Of a DNA stretch of 64,000 bases, positions 44,614 to 52,621 are shown in pieces. The DNA is taken from contig DHDP01000002.1 in assembly GCA_002399405.1 (NCBI GenBank), forward strand, positions 124,001 to 188,000, written 5' to 3'. A program made the translations under genes and the position numbers. The notes below the pieces were generated by a model. The model ran no database searches and was not told the DNA's origin. It was given only the letters and a program-made list of their open reading frames with translations. Origin of the DNA: Treponema sp. UBA4873 (GTDB taxonomy: Bacteria > Spirochaetota > Spirochaetia > Treponematales > Treponemataceae). Position 1 is the first letter of the stretch. The number at the start of each line of letters is the position of its first letter.

Positions 44614-45721
44614 TAGAAATTTTTGCGACCGTTTCGCGTTCGACAAGCGAAACAGGAAGTACTGTCCGGGTATAGTCAAGCTTTCCCGTCGTCCTGGAAC
44701 TGCAGATAAGAGCTCCCGCGGTCCGTCCCATCTGAACAAAATCCTGTCTTACCGAAGTAAGCGGCGGACGGATATATTCCGCCATTTCGGAATTGTCGAA
44801 TCCGACGATTGACAGCTGTTCGGGAATCGCAACACCCATGTCGCAGGAAGCATGGATTATGGACGTGGCAATTATGTCGTTCGCGGCACAGACGGCAGTA
44901 ACTCCCTGCGCGAGCAGCTTCCGAATGATTTCCGTATACACCTTTTTGTTGTAGGTGCGCGGATATTCACTTGTCCAGCCGCCCTGCACAATCAGGTTCA
45001 TGTCCACTTTTATGTCGTGTGCCTGCAGCGCCGCGCAGTAGCCGAAATACCGGTCGCGGATGGACGTCGCCGCTTCAAAAGGAATGTCGGAAATAAATGC
45101 GATGGTCCGATGTCCGTTGGCGATGAGGTATTCGGCAGACAGCTCTCCGCCTTTTTTATTATCGCTTATGACGCTGCTCACGGGCACGCACTCGAAATAT
45201 TTATCAATCGTCACGATCGGGAAATGCTCCGTTGCGAGCATATTCAAAACTGCAACGTTTTCGACATCGGAAAACGGATAGTAGATGATTCCGGCTATGT
45301 TCTGCCGGTAAAGTTCCTGCAGAAGAGCGCTGACTTCCTCCTGGGATTTTACATTGGTATACAGTTTCAGCGAAAGGTCGTTTTCCTGAACGACGGAGGA
45401 AGTTCCGCGGATTGTTGCGGCAAAACTGCCGGAGGAAACATACTGGGGCATGATCACCGCGACGTAATTTCCCGCAGCCGGATTTTTACGATATTTGAAC
45501 GCATCGGAAACATAACTGCCGCTCCCCTGCTTCCGGTAAATATATCCTTCGTTTTTGAGTTCTTCCAGCGCGCGTTTGGAAGTAATGCGGCTTACCTGGT
45601 ACTGCTCTGCAAGTTCGAATTCGGTAGGAATGCGGTCGTTCAGCGCATAGGTGTTGTCGATTATCTTCTCTTGAATATCTGCAATAATTTTTTCATAGAG
45701 GTTTTCTTTCTTCATATTCAA
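44609..45721 (-). CDS. GntR/LacI-type transcriptional regulator
   Basis: 370 residues. The N-terminal GntR winged helix (YEKIIADIQEKIIDNTYA, FELAEQYQVSRITSKRALEE, KQGSGSYVSD) is joined to a C-terminal LacI-like sugar-binding domain (from about residue 80), the AraR arrangement. It therefore binds DNA at the palindromes just downstream of its own gene and should be released by a sugar effector, probably a mannoside. The regulator reads in the same direction as the operon it controls. Confidence 0.93.
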   Translation of the reverse strand: MNMKKENLYEKIIADIQEKIIDNTYALNDRIPTEFELAEQYQVSRITSKRALEELKNEGYIYRKQGSGSYVSDAFKYRKNPAAGNYVAVIMPQYVSSGSFAATIRGTSSVVQENDLSLKLYTNVKSQEEVSALLQELYRQNIAGIIYYPFSDVENVAVLNMLATEHFPIVTIDKYFECVPVSSVISDNKKGGELSAEYLIANGHRTIAFISDIPFEAATSIRDRYFGYCAALQAHDIKVDMNLIVQGGWTSEYPRTYNKKVYTEIIRKLLAQGVTAVCAANDIIATSIIHASCDMGVAIPEQLSIVGFDNSEMAEYIRPPLTSVRQDFVQMGRTAGALICSSRTTGKLDYTRTVLPVSLVERETVAKISN

Positions 45722-45800
45722 ATATCACACTGATTTATAGAATACAAAAAAGAATCTTTTTCCGCAACTGACAAATTCAGACTTTTTTTATTTCGTCCCG

Positions 45801-45836
45801 GCAGGTATGAACCGGCGGGAACCGGTTTATACCTGC
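45801..45836. terminator. Strong stem-loop between GntR and GH1 genes
   Basis: A 15-bp stem with one wobble (45801-45815 with 45822-45836) and a 6-base loop. It probably ends transcription from the GH1 operon at 45931, or insulates it from the regulator gene. The U-run is better on the plus strand than on the minus strand, so the active direction is uncertain. Confidence 0.55.
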
Positions 45837-45845
45837 ACTTACTTT

Positions 45846-45930
45846 TTATTTCAAAAATGACTTGTCGAATCTGAACAGCCAGAACTTTCCGGATTCGCCG
45901 TTCGAAACGGCGGAGATCGTCGTGCCGTAC
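45846..45930 (-). pseudogene. C-terminal remnant of an unidentified protein downstream of bglA
   Basis: Immediately after the GH1 stop codon, a different minus-strand frame reads YGTTISAVSNGESGKFW then LFRFDKSFLK before a TAA at 45846-45848. It looks like the tail of a secreted or sandwich-type protein and has no start of its own. It is probably a relic of a deleted neighbour; a chance frame cannot be excluded. Confidence 0.3.
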
Positions 45931-47313
45931 TTACAAACTTCCGCCGTTAGAGGCAATCACGCCGCGGTACCATAATCCGGAGTCCTTTATAGTCCGCTGC
46001 TGCGTCGAATAGTCCACGTGAATCAGGCCGAAGCGTTCTCCGAATCCTTCCGACCATTCGTAATTATCCATCACCGACCATGCGAAATATCCTGCAACAG
46101 GAGTCCCGTCGCTTATCGCTTTGCGGAGTTCAAGCAGATACCGGTGCATGAAATCGATACGCTGCGGATCGTGGACCTTGCCGTCAAGCGCGATCCAGTC
46201 GGCCATGGACAGCCCGTTCTCGGTGATAATCACCGGCAGTCCGTACCGCCCGTATAAAAAATCAGGCATGTACCTGAGTATCTCCGGCGTCACTTCCCAT
46301 TTGAACGCGGTCTGATTGAACCCGGGCTTTCTCGGAAGGCATACGGATTTCCCAGCCGCTCCGGCCTGTACGGCCGTTCCCTGATACAGATTGCATCCGA
46401 GAAAATCGAGCTGACTGCGTAATGCCGTCATATTGTCTTCCCGCAGCAGGTCCTCGGGAAAATCGGCTTTAAACGCGTCGATGCCGTCTTCGGGATATTT
46501 TCCCAGAATGATGGGATCGAGCCACCACGTCGTCGCCCACAGGTTTTTCTCCGCGGCCGAAAAAGCCTGTGTGCGGGCCGCGTCGACATCAGCTTTCGAA
46601 TCGGAGGCAGGATAAAATGCGGAAGGATTCGTCGCAATGCCGACGAGCGGTATCTTTACGGCATACGCCCTGATTGTCCCGACCGCAAGGCTGTGGGCCT
46701 TCAGTATCGAATTAATAAGATAAAATCCTTCACGCTGAGTCACGTGCAGTTTCGGTGCGCAGTTTCCGTCTATATGGCCGATAATAATATGACACTGCGC
46801 TTCGTTCAGCGTCATCCAGTGCGTCACGCGGTCGGAAAGCGCTTCAACGACGACCTTCACGTAATCAGCGAAAATGGACGGCATTTCGGGATTCGCCCAT
46901 CCGCCGATATCCTGCAGCGCCTGCGGAAGGTCCCAGTGAAAAAGCGTGACGTACGGCTCTATGCCTGCGTTCAGCAGTTCGTCGACAAGATCGCTGTAAA
47001 ACCGCAATCCCTTCTGATTCACCTTCCCCCTGCCATCGGGAAGCACCCTGCTCCAGCTTACCGAAAAACGGTACGCATTCAGCCCCATCGCTTTCATGAG
47101 CGCGACGTCCTCCTTGTACCGGTGGTAATGGTCGCAGGCGACGTTCGCAGTATCAAGATTGCGTATGTTTGTCCGCCCGGTACGCGGATCGGGCCGTGTG
47201 TCGTTCGAGTACACGTCCCATATGGAAGCTCCTTTGCCGTCCTCGAATGCGGCGCCTTCTATCTGATACGCGGCCGATGCCGCACCCCATGCGAAATTTT
47301 CAGGAAAGTTCAT
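45931..47313 (-). CDS. bglA: GH1 beta-glucosidase
   Basis: A 460-residue family 1 glycoside hydrolase. The N-terminus FPENFAWGAASAAYQIEGA is the family signature, YRFSVSWSRVLP follows, the acid/base Glu171 is in TLNEAQC (the usual Pro after NE is Ala) and the nucleophile is in VIITENGLS. No signal peptide is present, so it is cytoplasmic. It is the last gene of the minus-strand Lpl-type importer operon. The P-to-A change at the acid/base motif is uncommon and may alter activity. The substrate is likely an imported beta-oligoglucoside. Confidence 0.94.
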   Translation of the reverse strand: MNFPENFAWGAASAAYQIEGAAFEDGKGASIWDVYSNDTRPDPRTGRTNIRNLDTANVACDHYHRYKEDVALMKAMGLNAYRFSVSWSRVLPDGRGKVNQKGLRFYSDLVDELLNAGIEPYVTLFHWDLPQALQDIGGWANPEMPSIFADYVKVVVEALSDRVTHWMTLNEAQCHIIIGHIDGNCAPKLHVTQREGFYLINSILKAHSLAVGTIRAYAVKIPLVGIATNPSAFYPASDSKADVDAARTQAFSAAEKNLWATTWWLDPIILGKYPEDGIDAFKADFPEDLLREDNMTALRSQLDFLGCNLYQGTAVQAGAAGKSVCLPRKPGFNQTAFKWEVTPEILRYMPDFLYGRYGLPVIITENGLSMADWIALDGKVHDPQRIDFMHRYLLELRKAISDGTPVAGYFAWSVMDNYEWSEGFGERFGLIHVDYSTQQRTIKDSGLWYRGVIASNGGSL

Positions 47314-47334
47314 AGTATACCTCGTGTTTTGTAA

Positions 47335-48213
47335 TCATCCTTTCACGGCACCGATCACGATGCCTTTAACAAAATATTTCTGGAAGAACGGATAGACGAC
47401 GAGCACCGGAAGCGCGCCGATTACCGCCACCGCCATCCGAATCGACGTAGACGGCATTTTCATCGCGGACGCTCCTGCGGACGAAGCCTTCTTTACCATT
47501 TCAACGTTTTCCAGCATCTTTGTGAGCAGCACCTGAATACTGTAATATTTGTCGTTGTTTATATAATACAATCCGTTCAGCCAGTCGTTCCAGTATCCGA
47601 GCCCGACGAGAAGCATGACCGTAACTATTATAGGAAGCGCCATGGGAACGACAATTCCGAACAATATGCGGAATTCTCCCGAACCGTCGATTCTTGCCGC
47701 TTCAATAACTTCCTCGGGAACACTCGTCATAAAATACGTGCGCATCATGATGACGTTGAACGCATTCATCAGCAGATTCGGAAAAATCAGCGCCCACAGC
47801 GTGTTCTTTATATGAAATATCTGCGTCCACATAATGTACGTCGGGACAAGGCCGCCGTTAAAAAGCATGGTAAAAAAAATAAAAAACGAAAAAATATTTC
47901 TGCCGGGCAAATCCTTTCTCGAAAGCGGATACGCAAACAGGATCGTCAGCACAAGGCTCAGCGAAGTTCCGAATGCGGTTACAAGAATCGATATCAGATA
48001 TCCTCTGGCCACCGCCCGGGAGCCGAACAGCAGATACCTATACGCGCTCAGGTCGATCCGTTTCGGCCAGAACGAATAGCCGTTTTTAACAAGCATTTCT
48101 TCCGACGTTATTGAAGAGCTTATCAGAAGAACAAACGGAATTATGCAGATAAGACTGATAATTATCATGACGGCCGTTATTATCGTCTGATACGATTTTC
48201 TATTTGTCATCAC
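47335..48213 (-). CDS. Carbohydrate ABC transporter permease (LplC/YtcP type)
   Basis: A 292-residue second permease. Landmarks are PFVLLISSSITSEEMLVKNGYSFWPKRI, the coupling loop VPEEVIEAARIDGSGEFRILFGIVVPM and VYPFFQKYFVKGIVIGAVKG at the C-terminus, all typical of the LplC subgroup. It ends 22 bases before bglA and follows the 48220 permease by 6 bases. It is part of one importer with the 49200 binding protein. Confidence 0.94.
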   Translation of the reverse strand: MMTNRKSYQTIITAVMIIISLICIIPFVLLISSSITSEEMLVKNGYSFWPKRIDLSAYRYLLFGSRAVARGYLISILVTAFGTSLSLVLTILFAYPLSRKDLPGRNIFSFFIFFTMLFNGGLVPTYIMWTQIFHIKNTLWALIFPNLLMNAFNVIMMRTYFMTSVPEEVIEAARIDGSGEFRILFGIVVPMALPIIVTVMLLVGLGYWNDWLNGLYYINNDKYYSIQVLLTKMLENVEMVKKASSAGASAMKMPSTSIRMAVAVIGALPVLVVYPFFQKYFVKGIVIGAVKG

Positions 48214-48219
48214 CTTCTC

Positions 48220-49143
48220 CTAAAAAAGAGCGCTTTCTCTGTTTACTTTCCGCACTATCTGATTCACCGAAAAAATAAGCACGAATCCGACTATCGACTG
48301 ATAGAATCCTGCGGCGGCGGCCATCCCGATGTTGTTCATCTGGGTAAGACCGCGGTACACATACGTATCAATCGTATTCGTAACGTCTATAAGCGCCCCG
48401 CTGTTCATGGGAACCTGATAGAAGAGGCCGAAATCCGAATAGAATATTCTTCCGATTGCCATAAGCGTGAGTATTATAATCGTCGTTTTCAGACAGGGAA
48501 GCGTTATGTATTTTACCTGCTGCCATTTTCCCGCTCCGTCTATTTCGGCGGCTTCATAATAACTCCGGTCGATTCCGACGATCGTCGCATAATAAATAAT
48601 GCAGTTGTATCCGAGATTTTTCCATAAATTGACAAAAACGAGGATGAACGGCCAGTATGCCGGAGTTGAATACCATGAAAGAGGTTTTATGCCCATCGGT
48701 TCAAGGATAGACTTGTTAATAAAACCGAACTGTGAATTCAGAAAACCGTACACTATGTAACTGACGACGACCATAGAAATAAGATACGGAACAAGAATGC
48801 ACGTCTGGCATATTTTTTTTATCTTCTTGCCCGCAATGTCGTTCAGGATGATTGCGACGGCAATAGCTGCCACGGTGCCAAGAATAATAAACGCCGCATT
48901 GTACAGCAGCGTATTTTTCGTAATATTAAAAGCTTCTTTCGTTTTGAAAAGGAATTTGAAATTCTCAAAGCCAGTGAACCTGCTTTTGTATATGCCGAGT
49001 TTGTAATCGTACCGCTTGAACGCAAGCACCACGCCTGACATCGGAATATAATTATTTATTACAATATAAATAATTCCGGGAAGCATCATAAGATAAAAAG
49101 GAACGAAATTTATTATTTTTTTTACTGCGATTTTTTTTCTCAT
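48220..49143 (-). CDS. Carbohydrate ABC transporter permease (LplB type)
   Basis: A 307-residue first permease from the ATG at 49141-49143 (GGAGGAG site). Landmarks are NFVPFYLMMLPGIIYIVINNYIPM, the coupling loop YYEAAEIDGAGKWQQVKYITLP and a C-terminal NQIVRKVNRESALF, typical of LplB. It pairs with the 47335 permease; the ATPase must be supplied from elsewhere. Confidence 0.94.
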   Translation of the reverse strand: MRKKIAVKKIINFVPFYLMMLPGIIYIVINNYIPMSGVVLAFKRYDYKLGIYKSRFTGFENFKFLFKTKEAFNITKNTLLYNAAFIILGTVAAIAVAIILNDIAGKKIKKICQTCILVPYLISMVVVSYIVYGFLNSQFGFINKSILEPMGIKPLSWYSTPAYWPFILVFVNLWKNLGYNCIIYYATIVGIDRSYYEAAEIDGAGKWQQVKYITLPCLKTTIIILTLMAIGRIFYSDFGLFYQVPMNSGALIDVTNTIDTYVYRGLTQMNNIGMAAAAGFYQSIVGFVLIFSVNQIVRKVNRESALF

Positions 49144-49199
49144 CAAATATCTCCTCCACAGCTGCGCTTCGGATCGGAAGACCGGAGCGCAGCTGCCGG

Positions 49200-50675
49200 T
49201 TATTTTGTCTTCAGCCACGCATCAAGCTGGTTCTGCTTCTCGGTAATGATGGCATCGATTCCCGCCGATTTCAGTTCTCTGTTGAACTGCGGTATCGTTT
49301 TTTCAGGATCGAGACAGCCGGTAATCAGCCCCGCTTCATATTTTGCGACGACATTATTGCAGGCCGTTACTGCGTTCAGAACTTTCTCATTATTCCATAC
49401 AAATCCCTTCGCGGGAGACGAATGCGCGGACTTGTTGAATTCCCCCAGATTTTTCCACACATCGGGATCGTCGCCTTCCCATACATACGTTATCTGCTCG
49501 TTCGGCCACGCCCATCCGACGACGGAATAGCCTGTCGTAGCAGCTGTAAGACCTGCCGCATATTTTATGATTCCTTTGTCCTTGTCGGCAAATTCCCAGT
49601 GAACACCTTCCACTCCGTTGACGAACAGATTTGCAAGTTCGGGGTTGGTATACAGCAGATTAAGCACTTCCATTGCCTTTTCGGGATTCTTACTGTTGTT
49701 GGCAACGCACCACGCGGCGTTCACCATGGAAGTCGTAGAATGCGGTTCGTACATTTTCGCAATTACCATTTCCTTGCCGCATTTCCGCGTTTCTTCCGCC
49801 TCAATTCCCGACTTGAACGGAGAGAACGTCCCGAATCCGATGCCGGAATTAATATACACGTCGTACCCCTCCGTCGTGTTCACGGCGTCGGGCATCATGT
49901 ATCCTTCTTTCGCCCACTTGTACATGTACGAACTGTATTCTTTAAACGACGGAGTATCGTACAGATTCACCACTTTCGTGCTGTCCGACAGACAATTTTC
50001 CAGAACACCGAGACCGTCGCCGAGAATATCGGCAGCCCATGCGGGATGATTCATCGTTCCGCCGTTCGGTACGACAGGATACATGTCCTTATGCGCAGCC
50101 TTCACTTTTTTAAAGTACGCGTCGAGGTCCGCATACGTCACATATCTGCTGTAGTCAAATCCGACCTCGTCCGCGATTGCTTTTACCATGAGAAAACCGC
50201 GGCCCTGCGCTTTGTCTTTGTTCATCGGTATGCCGTATTTTTTCCCGTTGATCGTTACGCATCTCCAGTCGTCGGAGGAGATGGACTGAAGCATATCGGG
50301 AGCATATTCTGCAAGCAGATCGTCCATCGGAATAATCTGATTGCTTACCGCCATGGACGACAGGGAGACTTCCCACGGAAATGCATAGAACAAATCGAGT
50401 TTCTCACCGGAAGCCAGCGCAAGATTCAGCTGATTAACCGACACGTTGCGCACAAGATCGACCTTGCAGCCGATCAGTTTCTCCGTTATTTTACTCGCGG
50501 CCCCGGAAATCTTCGCACAATCGTCGGTCGTACCGTTGTACGGCGCATAAATGGTAACGACATAGCCATCGCTGCTCCCTTTTAAATCCGCCGATCCGGC
50601 GCGGTTTTTGCAGCCGGCAACGGTAAAAACGGACAAAGCAGCAGCGAAACACACAGCAGCCAGTTGTGTTTTCAT
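49200..50675 (-). CDS. Extracellular oligosaccharide-binding lipoprotein (LplA type)
   Basis: A 491-residue lipoprotein from the ATG at 50673-50675 (AGGAGG site). The signal peptide ends in VAGCKN, a lipobox. The fold shows VVTIYAPYNGTTDDCAKI, VDLVRNVSVNQLNLALASGEKLDL and IPMNKDKAQGRGFLMVKAIAD, as in LplA/YtcQ-like binding proteins. It is the receptor of the importer with permeases at 48220 and 47335, downstream of the sensor kinase on the same strand. Confidence 0.92.
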   Translation of the reverse strand: MKTQLAAVCFAAALSVFTVAGCKNRAGSADLKGSSDGYVVTIYAPYNGTTDDCAKISGAASKITEKLIGCKVDLVRNVSVNQLNLALASGEKLDLFYAFPWEVSLSSMAVSNQIIPMDDLLAEYAPDMLQSISSDDWRCVTINGKKYGIPMNKDKAQGRGFLMVKAIADEVGFDYSRYVTYADLDAYFKKVKAAHKDMYPVVPNGGTMNHPAWAADILGDGLGVLENCLSDSTKVVNLYDTPSFKEYSSYMYKWAKEGYMMPDAVNTTEGYDVYINSGIGFGTFSPFKSGIEAEETRKCGKEMVIAKMYEPHSTTSMVNAAWCVANNSKNPEKAMEVLNLLYTNPELANLFVNGVEGVHWEFADKDKGIIKYAAGLTAATTGYSVVGWAWPNEQITYVWEGDDPDVWKNLGEFNKSAHSSPAKGFVWNNEKVLNAVTACNNVVAKYEAGLITGCLDPEKTIPQFNRELKSAGIDAIITEKQNQLDAWLKTK

Positions 50676-50753
50676 AAAAATCCTCCTACAACTAATCTCC
50701 CGATTATTCTTGCACGAGTTTTTCAAGTCCGCTACCATAAAAAATTAATAAGG

Positions 50754-50807
50754 ATGCAAAAAAAGTAACCAGTATCCGGCGGAACGCCCGATTCATGCAA
50801 AAAAAGT
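50754..50807. promoter_or_regulatory. Two 13-bp direct repeats upstream of the lpl operon
   Basis: ATGCAAAAAAAGT occurs at 50754-50766 and again at 50795-50807, 41 bases apart (about four helical turns), upstream of the binding-protein gene. On the gene strand they read ACTTTTTTTGCAT. Spaced direct repeats of this kind are typical for AraC-type response regulators, here the 52622 product (inference). Confidence 0.5.
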
Positions 50808-50828
50808 GAGGTGGAAATAAAAAAATTG

Positions 50829-52541
50829 TTACCTTGCGGGGATAAACAGTTCAATGCACGCGCCGTTTCGGTTCAGAAATATCATTTCGAATTTATTTCC
50901 GTATAAAATCGCCAGACGTCTGCGGATATTCATAATTCCAATCCGGTTCGAATTGTCGTCGGCAGAATTTTTTGCATTGAGTTCCGACAGCGATTCATCG
51001 GAAAACCCGGGACCGTTGTCGGAAACGGTTATGTTAATGCAGGACTCTCCGTCGCCCTCGAGCATCTTCGCGGCTACCCTGATTCTCAGTACTTTTCCCG
51101 GCATTTGGGCATACTTAAGCGCATTCTCAACGAAAGTCAGTACGGACATCGAAGGTATGTGAAAATCCCTCACGCTTTCTGCAACCGACATACTGATAAC
51201 GGGCGGCGTATCCCCGCACTTCCTCTGCAGCTCAATGAATTTTTCAACGCTCGAAAGTTCATCGTCGACGGATACGGTGAAATTCCGGTTTTTAAAAAGC
51301 GCCCGCAGATATCCCGACAGGGACAAAATCATTTCCTGTATTTTCCGGTACTGTTTCTGTTCCGCCATCCCGTAAAATATTTTCAAACAATTCAAATAAA
51401 AATGCGGCCGTATCTGAATCTGCAGCCGCTGCAGTTCAACCTTCTGCAGCTCAACCTGCTGCTCGTATTTCTCTATCTTCAGTTTTGTAATTTCATCCAT
51501 CATTTCGTTAAAAACAGTACCGATCTGGGAAAATTCAAGAATATATTCCGGCATCCGAAGCCGGCTGCTGAGCTGTCCTTCCTTGATTTCAGTCATCGTC
51601 CGTACGAACAGCGCAAGCGGAGAAATAAGCAGATAATTCAGCAGAACGAAACAGACACCGATGAGAATAATAAAAAGAACGCTTACAACCAGCAGTATGA
51701 ACTGAAGTCTGTCCATACTTCTTAACAATCCGTAATACGGAGAACAGGAAACAAGATACATGTGAAGGTAGGTCGAATAATTGCTCACCAGAAAATACCT
51801 GCGGTCTCCGCGCAGAATGGAATATTTTTCCCCGGGATGCAGCTCCTGAAGACCGAGCCTTTTCTGCGACAGCATTTCCAATCCCGTAAGCGGCTGCAGA
51901 TTTTTCCCCGCATAGAACAGCTGCTCCTCCGGAATTTTCTGCACATTCTCCGTCATGTACAGCAGGTCGAAATCGACGAGACTGATGCAATATGCATTAT
52001 TAATTCCCAGGATTCTCAGCAGATAATATTTATCCCCTATCTTCTCAACGGTCCATTCCCTTAAATCGATATTCGGTGAAAGTACTCTGCTTTTTATATA
52101 CTCGTCGATGACTTCTTTGTCGCGGAACGGAAAATTGTATGTGTAAACCCGCCGGTACAAATCGTTGTTTATGGTGTATACGTACATCGACCGCAGTACC
52201 GGAATCAGCGTCATCATGTTCTGATACTTCTGGAGAATTTCATACGTGTTGAGGTGCGCGTCGAGTTCCGAAAGTTTGAATTCGAGCTGCCGGAAATTCG
52301 CATCGTTGGCGACCGTATTTATCATAAAACCTTCGATGTATTTCAGTATGCCTTCCGAAGATTCCTGATAATAAGAAATTTTACTTTTCGTGTTTTCAGC
52401 AATTCTGTCATTGACGATGTTCATTGCATGTGCGTTGTACCATATGAAAAAAACGGTAAACGGAACACAAAAGACCATCAGGATAAAAAAAAGCAGCTGC
52501 CTGATTGGCATTCTTCCGTAAAAATAACGACGACGGCTCAT
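50829..52541 (-). CDS. YesM-type sensor histidine kinase
   Basis: 570 residues. One N-terminal helix (about 13-33), an extracytoplasmic sensor of about 240 residues, a second helix (about 280-305), a HAMP-like linker and a kinase core with RPHFYLNCLKIFYGM (phospho-His), ENALKYAQ and VSDNGPGFSD. The core resembles LytS/YesM kinases, which work with AraC-type regulators. Its partner is the divergent gene at 52622. It precedes the importer genes on the same strand and probably senses an extracytoplasmic oligosaccharide, perhaps via the binding protein (inference). Confidence 0.93.
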   Translation of the reverse strand: MSRRRYFYGRMPIRQLLFFILMVFCVPFTVFFIWYNAHAMNIVNDRIAENTKSKISYYQESSEGILKYIEGFMINTVANDANFRQLEFKLSELDAHLNTYEILQKYQNMMTLIPVLRSMYVYTINNDLYRRVYTYNFPFRDKEVIDEYIKSRVLSPNIDLREWTVEKIGDKYYLLRILGINNAYCISLVDFDLLYMTENVQKIPEEQLFYAGKNLQPLTGLEMLSQKRLGLQELHPGEKYSILRGDRRYFLVSNYSTYLHMYLVSCSPYYGLLRSMDRLQFILLVVSVLFIILIGVCFVLLNYLLISPLALFVRTMTEIKEGQLSSRLRMPEYILEFSQIGTVFNEMMDEITKLKIEKYEQQVELQKVELQRLQIQIRPHFYLNCLKIFYGMAEQKQYRKIQEMILSLSGYLRALFKNRNFTVSVDDELSSVEKFIELQRKCGDTPPVISMSVAESVRDFHIPSMSVLTFVENALKYAQMPGKVLRIRVAAKMLEGDGESCINITVSDNGPGFSDESLSELNAKNSADDNSNRIGIMNIRRRLAILYGNKFEMIFLNRNGACIELFIPAR

Positions 52542-52584
52542 ACTTCAGTACAATATTTTTTTTTGCTGCGAATTGCAATATACG

Positions 52585-52593
52585 TGCTATAAT
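52585..52593 (+). promoter_or_regulatory. Extended -10 promoter of the response regulator
   Basis: TGCTATAAT matches an extended -10 element; the -35 region is poor. It gives a leader of about 25 bases before the GTG start at 52622 and lies in the 80-base divergent gap. Confidence 0.5.
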
Positions 52594-52621
52594 AGCGGTG
52601 AAGTCTTTTCAGGAGTATTAT

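Noticed and set aside
49422..50585. Plus-strand open frame of 387 codons opposite the LplA-type gene
   Set aside because: Shadow of the binding-protein gene; no start signal or recognisable motif.
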